From NCBI GenBank assembly GCA_964432985.1, contig CAYSPT010000020.1:16240-80239 (forward strand): a stretch of DNA of 64,000 nucleotides. The letters are read 5' to 3'. A program made the translations under genes and the position numbers. The DNA is from CAYSPT01 sp964432985 (GTDB taxonomy: Bacteria; Muiribacteriota; CAYSPT01). This document shows positions 52,200-60,640 of this stretch, in pieces; the stretch's first letter is position 1; each line of letters begins with the position of its first letter. Below the pieces are notes generated by a model. That model was given only the letters and a program-made list of their open reading frames with translations, was not told the origin of the DNA and ran no database searches.

Positions 52200-52259
52200 A
52201 ATTCGGAAAATGCAATAGACTTATTATTACAGCTAGGAATCAACCGCATTTTCCGGGTT
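52200..52259. repeat. 60-bp inverted-repeat hairpin, copy 2
   Basis: AATTCGGAAAATGC (52200-52213) pairs with GCATTTTCCGGGTT (52246-52259); two mismatches in DNA become U-G wobbles in RNA. Arms match copy 1 at 45164-45232, while the loops differ. Confidence 0.6.
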
Positions 52260-52292
52260 TGAGAAGAACCTCTGTTATGGAGGCAAAACTAT

Positions 52293-52811
52293 ATGACGTT
52301 GTTTATGGTGTTCGCCCTCATCGGAATCGTAGCCGCCGTTATTACTTTTTTCCTGGAGATGGAACAAACGGCCAGGCAGGAGCGCGAAATCGAGTCGCTG
52401 CTAACCATCAATCTCGTTGGAAACGAAACGGTAAAACAAAGGCCTCTCAAACAGATCATGAATGATCTGGTTTCAAAAGACACGGCCTCAAGGGCGAAAA
52501 CAGGGGGAGGTCCAGCCGTACAAATCCACGGGACAGGTTCTTGCGATATTCCACCACTCGAACTTACCTACGGGGCGGTGGACCCGGTTGTTGCCAGACT
52601 GATACCCGAGCACATCTGCCGCAGACACCATCTGGTTATTCTCAAACGGGAAGGCAACAGACTGACCGTGGCCATGGCCGATCCGACCAACTGCCTGGCC
52701 ATAGATGACATTCAGCTTATGACCGGATTCATCGTCAAGCCGGTCAAAGCCAGCGCCGACAGCATTGCAGCGGTTCTTGACCGGATATTCGATGAACAGG
52801 CACAAACGTAG
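52293..52811 (+). CDS. Membrane-anchored MshEN (GspE N-terminal) domain protein
   Basis: One N-terminal TM helix (3-22), a linker, then an MshEN/T2SSE-N domain at about 90-168: GAVDPVVARLIPEHICRRHHLVIL, RLTVAMADPTNCLAIDDIQLMTGF, VKASADSIAAVLDRIF. In GspE/PilB/MshE this domain can bind c-di-GMP or the platform partner; here no ATPase follows. GGAGG lies about 10 bases upstream. It could be a stand-alone receptor or a relic of a secretion ATPase. Confidence 0.75.
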   Translation: MTLFMVFALIGIVAAVITFFLEMEQTARQEREIESLLTINLVGNETVKQRPLKQIMNDLVSKDTASRAKTGGGPAVQIHGTGSCDIPPLELTYGAVDPVVARLIPEHICRRHHLVILKREGNRLTVAMADPTNCLAIDDIQLMTGFIVKPVKASADSIAAVLDRIFDEQAQT

Positions 52812-52874
52812 CTCCGGTTGTTATCAGCCCTGTAAAATGTCTTCCTTGTATGAACATGTTCAAGAGACTCACGC

Positions 52875-53789
52875 TCACACCAGATCACTCTTGCCGTTTA
52901 TGTCCAGGTCGAAGTCTATCCGGCTGACGTTGTTTTTCAACGCCTTCACGATGTCGCCCAGTATCTGCGGAATAACGTACAGAACGTTTACTTTCTTGAA
53001 GCGGTTGATGAAATCACCCATGGTGAAATCGAAACCAACATCATAACCAGCCTCCTGGCTGAGATAATACTTGTGCTGCTGAATCCATACGTACAGGTCT
53101 GTACAGGTCCGCTTAGGAAAGCCCTTCAGCAATTCTGCCCGGGCGATCAAGCTCGCTGCGGGCAAAAACTGCTTTTCGTACCACTCGTAAACAGCATGAA
53201 TCAGATCCTTCTTTGCCAGAATGCCACCACTATACGTGTATCTGAAGGAGCTGATTTCATCAGACAGCTTACCGTAACTGGTCAACTCGGTGACTTGCAG
53301 GGGGTGCTTCACGATGGAATTTTTCAACCCAGTCATCTTCACAAAGGCATGCTCCTGGAGACGAATGAGAAACTTTGCGGCCTGATCGGTACTGTACGAG
53401 TACTGTTTTTCCACAGAGAGATCGACATCGAACACGATCTCAATAATCTCTGCGTCAATATCCACCGCTTTCAACTCGTTCTTGGCCACGGTGACCCGGT
53501 TGTGTCCGTCAATCACGAAATAGTGGTCCAACACTTTGAAAACGCGGATAGGGGGAAGGATCTTATCATCCAGCAAGGCGTGCCGGACACTCCTGTATTT
53601 TAGGCTGCGGCGATCACCATGGGGGAGAAAACCTTCGGAAAACTCCCGGTACCGTCCCAGGCTTCCGACGATTGAATCCAGGGGAATGGGATGCACTCCC
53701 CGGTGGACGCTGCTCACCAGGCTCAGGTTTTTCTCGATAGTGGCAAAATCCACCAGAACTCCGTTTTTTTTATCTACATGCGAGGACAT
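52875..53789 (-). CDS. ParB/Srx-like N-domain protein with DUF4032-like C-terminal part
   Basis: The 304-residue protein has a ParB-type fold signature (HPIPLDSIVGSLGRYREF, PPIRVFKVLDHYFVIDGHNRVTVAKN) at about 32-120. The second half (EWYEKQFLPAASLIARAELL, TDLYVWIQQHKYYLSQEAGYDVGFD) resembles DUF4032. GHNR in place of GERR suggests a divergent nucleotide-binding or nuclease site. There is no HTH region typical of chromosome-partition ParB, and no parA nearby. GAGGAAAG precedes the ATG. Confidence 0.7.
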   Translation of the reverse strand: MSSHVDKKNGVLVDFATIEKNLSLVSSVHRGVHPIPLDSIVGSLGRYREFSEGFLPHGDRRSLKYRSVRHALLDDKILPPIRVFKVLDHYFVIDGHNRVTVAKNELKAVDIDAEIIEIVFDVDLSVEKQYSYSTDQAAKFLIRLQEHAFVKMTGLKNSIVKHPLQVTELTSYGKLSDEISSFRYTYSGGILAKKDLIHAVYEWYEKQFLPAASLIARAELLKGFPKRTCTDLYVWIQQHKYYLSQEAGYDVGFDFTMGDFINRFKKVNVLYVIPQILGDIVKALKNNVSRIDFDLDINGKSDLV

Positions 53790-54168
53790 TTTTCTTTCCT
53801 CTTTCTAATATAGCCCGCTTCTTTCACAATCAAGCTTGATGCGGAAGACTCTCACTATGCATTCTCGCTACGGCTGGTCATGAAACAAGTGGGCTGGCGT
53901 TACCTGCTAAATTGGCGGCAACTATACGCCAGGTCAAGTATCGTAGTCAATAAAAATGTAAAACAAAATAGCATTTCTGCTTGCTAAAAGCGTGGGAAAC
54001 TTCTCGTTCAAGATCGCTACGCCCACCAGAATGCTTGTCATCGTTCCGAGTTGACGTTGTCACCCTCTACCTTCGAAGTGTAGAAAGGACGTGGACTGAC
54101 AGACATCGTTACTGGCTGATGTTCTACCAGTCAGGAGGAAGTGGCCAGCATTCTTGGGTATGTAAAAC
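53790..54168. other. Intergenic region with interspersed repeat copy C
   Basis: The only structure I see is the repeat at 53990-54095, besides AT-rich sequence that may hold the promoter of the ParB-like gene. Confidence 0.5.
53990..54095. repeat. Interspersed repeat, copy C
   Basis: It shares CTTCTCGTTCA, CGCTACGCCCACCA, TGTCATCGTTC and TGACGTTG in order with copies A and B1, in the same orientation. Confidence 0.55.
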
Positions 54169-55428
54169 TTACTTTTTTACAACGATAGAGCGGCGGTTAC
54201 GGCCGTTCCACTGGGTGAGGAACCAGGAGCGGCTGAAGGTGCGCTGCACTCCCGTACGGCCGGGATCATTAACGATAACCTTGTCGCCTTCTAAGCCCAC
54301 AACTACCATGTAATGACCGGACTGCCAGGCGACCTCAACCCCGACGATGACCGGGTTACCGGCTTTGAGCTCTTTTTCCAGAAAATCAAAGTCCACCCCG
54401 GTTTTAATCCTGGTTTTCTTGAAGCCGTTTCGCTTGGCGTCCTTGACGATGTCCTTGGCGAAGGTCCCTACGCGTGCATCGAAATCATAGATTCGTTTGG
54501 CAACCTTGTAGGTGGTCTCCTTCTTGCCGTGGAACTCGTACACCATGGCTAAAGAGGTAGGCCCGCACCACGATTTCTGGTACTTGCCGTTGGCTTTTTC
54601 ATACTGGGTCCGCTTCGGCACAGCCAGCTTTACATTCACTTTTAGAGGTTTGGCGCCGGTTTTCGGCTTTGCCGGCGTTTTACCCCTGGTGATGCACTTT
54701 CCATATACCCAGCCCTCGATTTCGCCATACTGAACGCGGTACCAGCCGCCCTTCTTTTCGAGAACCGTGATCTCGGCATTCGACTTGAGAACATGAATCC
54801 TTTTGCCTGACATCCCCGGTGCGTTTCTCACGTTGAGGCCATGGGGAACGTTCACATATGCGGCATTGGAGGCATCGGCTTCCGCCACCTCTCCCGCGCC
54901 CCCCCGGTCCAAGCCGTAGATGGAAATGTAACGGGCACTGACCCAGGCTTTGCCTTTTTCAGTTTTGACCTGGTAGAAGCCGTTCTTTGCCCCCACTACT
55001 TCGACTTCGTCGCCATAGTCAAGAGCCCCGATCCGCTCGTGATCGCTGCCGGGTCCCTCACGCATGACGAGCCCGACGGAGGCATCCACCCGGCCGAAGC
55101 CGCGGATCTTCGACGGACCGCTTCCCAACGAATCGAACCAGCCGGCCACCGAGTAATACATCGATTTGAAAACCTTCCCCACCGATCTGACCGCGCGGGA
55201 AAACCAGGAGGAGCTTTTCACAGGTCCGGTGGCAGGCTCATCTTCCTCCACCTCCGGTTCCGGAGAAATGTCCTCGACTTCATCCTCGACAACATCGGTC
55301 GACTGCGGTCCCTGAAGGACTGATTCCATCTCATCGGCTTCCACTGCCGGAGTAAGTGACCCTCCGGTAACAGCTCCTGCCAACAGGAAAACCGAAACAA
55401 GCAAATAAATGTATTTTTTGGGCTTCAT
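54169..55428 (-). CDS. Exported SH3b-SH3b-C39-like cysteine peptidase, paralogue 1
   Basis: Start at the ATG at 55428 (MKPKKYIYLL), GGAG 9 bases upstream. A signal peptide is followed by an acidic segment, two bacterial SH3 domains (about 110-170, 185-245: GLVMREGPGSDHERIG, GLNVRNAPGMSGKRIH) and a Peptidase_C39_2 domain with Cys in WCGPTSLAMVYEFHG, His in SGHYMVVVG and Asp in VNDPGR, a full catalytic set. It probably cleaves or binds cell-wall or secreted peptides. A close paralogue lies directly upstream. Confidence 0.85.
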   Translation of the reverse strand: MKPKKYIYLLVSVFLLAGAVTGGSLTPAVEADEMESVLQGPQSTDVVEDEVEDISPEPEVEEDEPATGPVKSSSWFSRAVRSVGKVFKSMYYSVAGWFDSLGSGPSKIRGFGRVDASVGLVMREGPGSDHERIGALDYGDEVEVVGAKNGFYQVKTEKGKAWVSARYISIYGLDRGGAGEVAEADASNAAYVNVPHGLNVRNAPGMSGKRIHVLKSNAEITVLEKKGGWYRVQYGEIEGWVYGKCITRGKTPAKPKTGAKPLKVNVKLAVPKRTQYEKANGKYQKSWCGPTSLAMVYEFHGKKETTYKVAKRIYDFDARVGTFAKDIVKDAKRNGFKKTRIKTGVDFDFLEKELKAGNPVIVGVEVAWQSGHYMVVVGLEGDKVIVNDPGRTGVQRTFSRSWFLTQWNGRNRRSIVVKK

Positions 55429-55519
55429 ATTTTTTTCTCCGTTACTCACGAGTTAATGCTTTTAAAAAGCCTCTCAAATTTTCTGTTCCACTATTAAATC
55501 AGTCGAATAAAACCTTATA

Positions 55520-56782
55520 TTATTTTTTCAACACGATGGCGCGGCGCCAGCGGCCGTTCCACTGAGTGAGGAACCAGGAACGGCTGAACTCCCGCCGGAC
55601 AGTTTTGCGGCCCGGGTCGTTGACGATGATCTTGTCGCCTTCCATGCCCACCACCACCATGTAGTGACCGGACTGCCAGGCCACCTCCACCCCGACGATA
55701 ACCGGGTTGCCCGCTTCGAGCTCATCTTTGAGAAAATCGAGATCAACTCCGGTACGCATAGTGGAATTTGGAAAACCGTGTGTTTTTGCGTCCTTGAGAA
55801 TGCTATTGGGATCGGTTCCATTTCGGGCTTCGAAATCGTAGATTCGTTCAGCAATGTCCCTGGTGCTCTCCAGGCGGCCGTGGTATTCGTACACCATCTC
55901 CAGTGTGGTAGGACCACACCAGGACTCCTGGTATTCCCCATTGGCCGGATTGTACTGAGTCCGCCGGGGTACATCGAGGTAGACTTCTTCCCCCGGTGGC
56001 AGGGAACCCGCATTATTCCTGGCTGGTGGTTCGCCCGGAGTAATACACTTACCGAACACCCAGCCTTCAACCGATTCGGAGCGTATCCGGTACCAGCCGT
56101 CCCTTTTTTCCAGGATGGACACCACTGAACCTGATTGAAGGGTGTGTATCCTTTTGTTGCCTTTACCGGGGCCGCTTCTAACGTTTAGTCCCACGGGAAG
56201 GTTGACGTAGCCCTTCTCGGCACGGTCTACTGCCCGCTCACCGGATTCGTCCCGGCTGCTCACGCTGGCCCCTCCCCGGTCCTGCCCTTCGATGGACACG
56301 TACCGGGCGTTGACCCAGGCTTTTCTTCCGTTGTACTTGATGTGAAACCAGCCGTCTTTGGCATCAAGCACCTGCACCTCGGTACCGGGGGACAGGGCCC
56401 CGATTCGGGCATTCCCGGTCCCAGGGCCGTCGCGCATGACCAGGCCGATGGTGGCTTCTACCCGGCCCGTGCCTCGGTACCGGGATTTTGACCGAAAGAG
56501 AGATGTTACCGATGTGTAAACGGATTTAAAGAAACCGCCTACTGCTGAGATCGCCCGGGAGAACCAGCCTTTTGTTTCAGTCTGTTCCCCGTCCGGAGAT
56601 TCCGTGGTATCGGCTTCTTCCATCAAAACAGTCTCGCCGGTGTTTTTTACCGGTTTAACGGACTTTGGTCCCTGAAGGACCGTTTCCATCTCGTCGGCAC
56701 CGGCCGGTACTGCCATCACTGAAAAAAACATTATCGCCGTCATTAAGACAACTATAGAAAAATTAAATCGTAAAACAGACAT
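55520..56782 (-). CDS. Exported SH3b-SH3b-C39-like cysteine peptidase, paralogue 2
   Basis: Same layout: signal peptide (1-29), DEMETVLQGPKSVKPV, two SH3b domains (GLVMRDGPGTGNARIG, GLNVRSGPGKGNKRIH) and C39_2 (SWCGPTTLEMVYEYHG, SGHYMVVVG, VNDPGR). GGAGGG lies 8 bases before the ATG. The pair arose by tandem duplication; the C-termini are nearly identical (FSRSWFLTQWNGR in both). Confidence 0.85.
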   Translation of the reverse strand: MSVLRFNFSIVVLMTAIMFFSVMAVPAGADEMETVLQGPKSVKPVKNTGETVLMEEADTTESPDGEQTETKGWFSRAISAVGGFFKSVYTSVTSLFRSKSRYRGTGRVEATIGLVMRDGPGTGNARIGALSPGTEVQVLDAKDGWFHIKYNGRKAWVNARYVSIEGQDRGGASVSSRDESGERAVDRAEKGYVNLPVGLNVRSGPGKGNKRIHTLQSGSVVSILEKRDGWYRIRSESVEGWVFGKCITPGEPPARNNAGSLPPGEEVYLDVPRRTQYNPANGEYQESWCGPTTLEMVYEYHGRLESTRDIAERIYDFEARNGTDPNSILKDAKTHGFPNSTMRTGVDLDFLKDELEAGNPVIVGVEVAWQSGHYMVVVGMEGDKIIVNDPGRKTVRREFSRSWFLTQWNGRWRRAIVLKK

Positions 56783-56872
56783 ACTCCAAGCCCTCCATAA
56801 ATATTATAGAAAGCCAGGCCGGCTTATGTTACAGAAAACTGATATGAAATCTCTGCCGGCCGGGAACGGCAG

Positions 56873-58633
56873 TCAGGAAAAGTCCAGATCACCCGAGCCG
56901 AGATCGAGCCAGCCGTTTTCCTTGGCCGCTGCTTTCTGTGGAGTGTTCGCGGCGGCAACCGGCTCGTGGGCTTCTTCCACGGTAGCCGGCCGAGCCCGGG
57001 TGGCTGCCCAGCGCCTGAGATGATCGATTTTCTCCTTCATAGTCTTCGAAAGCGGAACAGTGTCCTTGACGCTGCGGACCACGAGATCGGTAGTGATGTC
57101 CGATCCCTCGTGGTAGGCGTCGTACAGGGCGGCAATGACGGCCTGCTCTATTTCGGCGCCCGAAAATCCGTCCGACACCTCGGTTATCTGCTTCAGATCA
57201 AAGGCCGCCGGATCACGATGACGCTTGTGCAAATGGATACGGAAGATCTCTTCCCGTTCTGGCGTTTTCGGAAGATCCACAAAGAATATTTCGTCGAACC
57301 GGCCTTTGCGGAGAAGCTCGGGCGGCAGGTTTTCGATGCTGTTGGCAGTGGCAATGACAAACACCGGGGCAGTCTTCTCCTGCATCCAGGTGATGAATGA
57401 CCCGAAAATCCGGGTCCCGACCCCGGAGTCTCCTCCAGAACCGCCGCCCACACCGGCAAAGCCCTTTTCTATCTCATCGATCCACAGGATGGTGGGAGCC
57501 AGAGCTTCGGCGACCTTGAGGGCTTTTCTCAAATTGCTCTCGGACTCACCAACATAAGCCCCGAATATCCGTCCCAGATCGAACCTGAGCAGGGGCAGCC
57601 TCCACAGTGCGCCGATCGCCTTGGAGATAAGGCTCTTTCCACATCCCTGAACACCCAGGAGCAGGATTCCCTTGGGTTCGGGCAGTCCGAATGCCCGTGC
57701 CTCGTCCGAAAAAGCCTTTCCACGTTTCTCTAGCCAGTCTTTCAGGTTATTCAGTCCCCCGACATTTCCCAGGGCTTCATTTACATCATAATATTCCAGC
57801 AAACCAGTCTTTCTCAGAATTTGCTTTTTCTCTTCGATAATCAAAGGGAGATCGTTTTCATCGAACTTCCGGTCGTTAACCAGGGCCTTGTTGAAGACGT
57901 TCTCCACCTCCGCCCTGGTCAAACCCAGGGCAGCCTTGGAAAAACGTTCCACGAGAGAATCGGATACGCATAAACCAAGCTGCGTCTGGTAATGAGCAAC
58001 CTTCTTATGGAGAATCTCCTTGATCTCCTCAACCGGCGGAAGCGGAAAGTCGAGAACGACGATCTCCTTCTCAAGTTCCTTCGGGATTACCAGTACGGGT
58101 GAAAGCAGGAGCAGGGTCTTTGGCATCCGCCTGAAATTCTGAACGATATCCCGCAGCCGGCGGCAGAGAACCGCCGGGTCTTGTCCCTGCCGGGGAGCTG
58201 TTTCATCAAGAAACGGGTGAAAATCCTTGAACACGAAAATGGCGCGTTCGGAAGAATCGTGAATCTTGTTCAGGGCGGTCAAAGCGTTTCTTGTGTCACC
58301 CCCGGGAAGCACCTGGGCACCCTTCTTCAAAAGGCTCCCCTCTTCCACTGCCGGCCGGGCAGTGTCCTTGTCCGAACTCGCGGCAATCGCTTTCAACCCT
58401 TCCGACACGGTCCACTGGTAGAGTTTCCGGTTCATGGTCCGGGCGACATCCAGCAAGCAGTGAAGCACCGGCTCTTCTTCTGAAGAAACAGTGTAGATTA
58501 CCGGGTATTGGGCACCTGACAAAACTTTGAGTTCGTGCTCGAAGAACTCCACCGGTGGAATACGGGTTCCGCAATTCGCGCAGCGCGGGTCGCCCGACAG
58601 GATCTGTTGATTACATTTATGGCACACGGGCAT
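56873..58633 (-). CDS. Ycf46-like AAA+ ATPase with N-terminal zinc ribbon
   Basis: Cys4, Cys7, Cys18 and Cys21 make a zinc ribbon. The Ycf46-type N-domain (about 30-280, RLRDIVQNFRRMPKTLLLL) is followed by an AAA+ module with Walker A GVQGCGKS (about 325), Walker B ILWIDEIEKG (about 380), sensor FVIATANSIENLP and an arginine finger region RKGRFDEIF. Ycf46 proteins are linked to CO2 uptake and photosynthesis in cyanobacteria but occur widely with unknown roles. GAGGAGG lies about 8 bases before the ATG. Confidence 0.88.
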   Translation of the reverse strand: MPVCHKCNQQILSGDPRCANCGTRIPPVEFFEHELKVLSGAQYPVIYTVSSEEEPVLHCLLDVARTMNRKLYQWTVSEGLKAIAASSDKDTARPAVEEGSLLKKGAQVLPGGDTRNALTALNKIHDSSERAIFVFKDFHPFLDETAPRQGQDPAVLCRRLRDIVQNFRRMPKTLLLLSPVLVIPKELEKEIVVLDFPLPPVEEIKEILHKKVAHYQTQLGLCVSDSLVERFSKAALGLTRAEVENVFNKALVNDRKFDENDLPLIIEEKKQILRKTGLLEYYDVNEALGNVGGLNNLKDWLEKRGKAFSDEARAFGLPEPKGILLLGVQGCGKSLISKAIGALWRLPLLRFDLGRIFGAYVGESESNLRKALKVAEALAPTILWIDEIEKGFAGVGGGSGGDSGVGTRIFGSFITWMQEKTAPVFVIATANSIENLPPELLRKGRFDEIFFVDLPKTPEREEIFRIHLHKRHRDPAAFDLKQITEVSDGFSGAEIEQAVIAALYDAYHEGSDITTDLVVRSVKDTVPLSKTMKEKIDHLRRWAATRARPATVEEAHEPVAAANTPQKAAAKENGWLDLGSGDLDFS

Positions 58634-58701
58634 GGTTTAAGCCTCCTCACGAAAAAGAGCAGATAAGGAGGTAGCACGAGGTCACTTTCCTGCTGCTAAG
58701 A

Positions 58702-59731
58702 TCAGGAGACAACAAAACCGCCAAAAGCGACCAGAAGAATGGCGATAACGATCACCGCCAGGAAGATGATAACGTAAAAAACCGGTGACTGATAAAAAGG
58801 TGTCTCTGAACTCACCTGGAAGGTTTCGGCTTTGACCATAGTATTGTTCGAAACGATCATCTGTCCCTTTCGGCCACCGATCATCTCCAGGTTGAAACCA
58901 CGGTGTTTTTTGTCGTGTTTGAAGGATGAAAGGATCCGGGCCCTGATCTTCTCTTTCGTGCGCGCATCTTTTATAACATACACGAGGTCGTGAGTTCTCA
59001 GAGACCGGGCCGATATTCCGTCCACAGGATCGAATACCGGCTCCACCGCCAGGATGATGTTAGGGTTTGGCCGCTGCTCCTCTTTGTCGTCCTCATCGTC
59101 TTCGCCCTCACCGTTCGCATCTTCTTGCCCGTCTGCCTGGTTCTTGCGCTTCTTCTTTTTCCTTTTCTTTCTCGGTTCCTGGTCTTCCGTTATCTCCTCT
59201 GTCTCTTTCTCCTCATCATCCGGCTTTTCCTTCTTCTTTTTCTTTTTCTTCTTCGGTTTCGGTTTATCTTTGACCTCGATAAACTCGGTGAGATAATCGA
59301 CGGTGAAATCACCGTTGGGAAAAATAGTCGTCAAATCACTTTCGAACATTTCGTCCATGAGCAGTTTTTTCAGGTTCATGTCATCGAAATCGATCAACCG
59401 TTCGGTCATAAGCTTGAGACGGTCTCCAGGGTACGACTCGTAATACTGCTTGATATTTTCAGCGTGCTCGGTGAGGATAAGCTCACCGATCAACTTGATC
59501 TCGTCATCGATTCGCTGCATGAAATTGACCCAGTCCGTAATCAGGTTGTGCTGCTTAAGGAATTTCTGGGAGTAGTAATTGACGATGGCGTTGCTCTTGA
59601 ACACCATCATCTCGCTGGTGGTGACAAGTAAGGATAAAGAATCCTAAAATACCCCTGTTCTTCTCTTCAAATTGGACCTTGATAGCATAAGTGTAGTCCT
59701 TGGTAGCTGTTTTGCTCTCTGGCGCTTTCAT
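58702..59731 (-). pseudogene. Tail-anchored charged protein interrupted by a +1 frameshift (or base error)
   Basis: ATG at 59731 (MKAPESKTATKDYTYAIKVQFEEKNRGIL) has a GGGGGG site 7 bases upstream. After Leu the frame shifts: skipping one base at about 59643 continues as DSLSLLVTTSEMMVFKSNAIVNYY and stays open for 300 more residues to 58702. That part has helices, a Lys/Glu-rich low-complexity stretch (about 115-175 of the second frame), a beta domain (RSLRTHDLVYVIKD) and one C-terminal TM helix (about 278-300). I do not recognise the family. A homopolymer-like GG makes sequencing error plausible; programmed shifting is possible. Its position right after the AAA+ gene suggests a partner. Confidence 0.7.
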
Positions 59732-59911
59732 GGTATTTCCCCCCCGGACCCTGAAAAACAGTGCCTTCACCGGATCCCGGCCGGTGCATGCACCGGGGTC
59801 CGTCAGGATACGGGTATCGTATTATATAATTTTACACCATAATCCTAACATGCAGCAGCTTGTCATGACAAAGCAAACCGGGGAAATAAGTGAAAAACGA
59901 GAGATACGGTC

Positions 59912-60319
59912 TTATAAGAGGTTCAAAGTCCGGTCAAGCAGATCGGACCAGTGAAAAGGTTTGACCAGTACGTTGCGGACACCTTTTTTCAGCGCTTTTA
60001 CAACGGTTCCCGCATCTCGTTGGCGGGTAAGGAGCAGTACCGGTATCCTTTCAATCCTGGGATCGGGATTTGAGCGGATTTTATCCAGGACATCAAAGGC
60101 GGACATGTCAGGCAGCTCCATATCGAGTATCACCAGATTAGGGTGGTTCCTGTCTATCTTGTCCAGGCCGACTTCACCATTTTCAGCACACAATATTTTT
60201 ATCCTGTCCTGCTTGTCCACCTGCCTGATACAGGATTTGACCATGGTCGTGATCTTGGGATCTTTGTCGATCACCAGAATCTTGCGGTTCATAAAAACGC
60301 GCTTCGGATCAATTGGCAT
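59912..60319 (-). CDS. Single-domain response regulator (CheY-like)
   Basis: The receiver domain is complete: Asp18/Asp20 acidic pair, phospho-acceptor Asp66 in VILDMELPD, Thr98 in LLLT and Lys120 in LVKP. There is no output domain. I keep the ATG at 60319 because GAGGA lies 9 bases upstream; an ATG at 60292 would remove a 9-residue leader. No kinase is near, so it is an orphan. Confidence 0.88.
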   Translation of the reverse strand: MPIDPKRVFMNRKILVIDKDPKITTMVKSCIRQVDKQDRIKILCAENGEVGLDKIDRNHPNLVILDMELPDMSAFDVLDKIRSNPDPRIERIPVLLLTRQRDAGTVVKALKKGVRNVLVKPFHWSDLLDRTLNLL

Positions 60320-60640
60320 AGGTGGTTTTCCTCAATAATTATGGTGTCAGCTATTCAAGATACACTTTACTGTAGTATGGGCTGCAATTGGGTAAGTCGG
60401 ATTGACGTATCCCCCTGCATTTCACTGTGCACTGTAGCCGTTTCTTTTCTTTGTGTCAACAGCTAATTCTAAGAATACGGGCTAACATCACCGTAAGATA
60501 GCCTGTTTAGAATGTGTCAAAACAATTGACATTGCAGGTGGGCCACGCTTACAGTGTGTGCACACTTTCAGTGTGTGCACACTTTCAGTGTGTGCACCAA
60601 ACTACTTGGTGTGCATCAAACTCCTTGAGGGAGGCTTTCG
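60320..60640. other. Intergenic regulatory region of the TPR-barrel gene
   Basis: It contains TTGACA at 60526-60531 and three palindromic repeats. I see no gene. Confidence 0.5.
60526..60598 (+). promoter_or_regulatory. Promoter-like site with three 17-bp palindromic repeats
   Basis: TTGACA at 60526-60531 is followed 17 bases later by a weak -10 (TTACAG). The unit CAGTGTGTGCACACTTT starts at 60552 and 60569, and a third truncated copy at 60586. GTGTGCACAC in the first two is a perfect palindrome. The repeats overlap the expected start of transcription, as an operator would. Confidence 0.5.

Larger units (their letters stand above)
51660..52292. other. Decayed, repeat-rich intergenic region
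   Basis: It contains the tandem array, an FGE-domain remnant on the minus strand, and the second inverted-repeat hairpin. Confidence 0.6.

Noticed and set aside
52875..53789. Chromosome-partition ParB
   Set aside because: No HTH domain, no parA and no parS palindromes; the second half matches another family.
58990..59631. A 213-residue plus-strand gene opposite the tail-anchored protein
   Set aside because: Its Leu/Phe-rich sequence is the antisense of the Lys/Glu-rich stretch; no start signals.
60552..60600. Replication-origin iterons
   Set aside because: Only three units, no DnaA-box cluster and no replication initiator nearby; position over a promoter fits an operator better.
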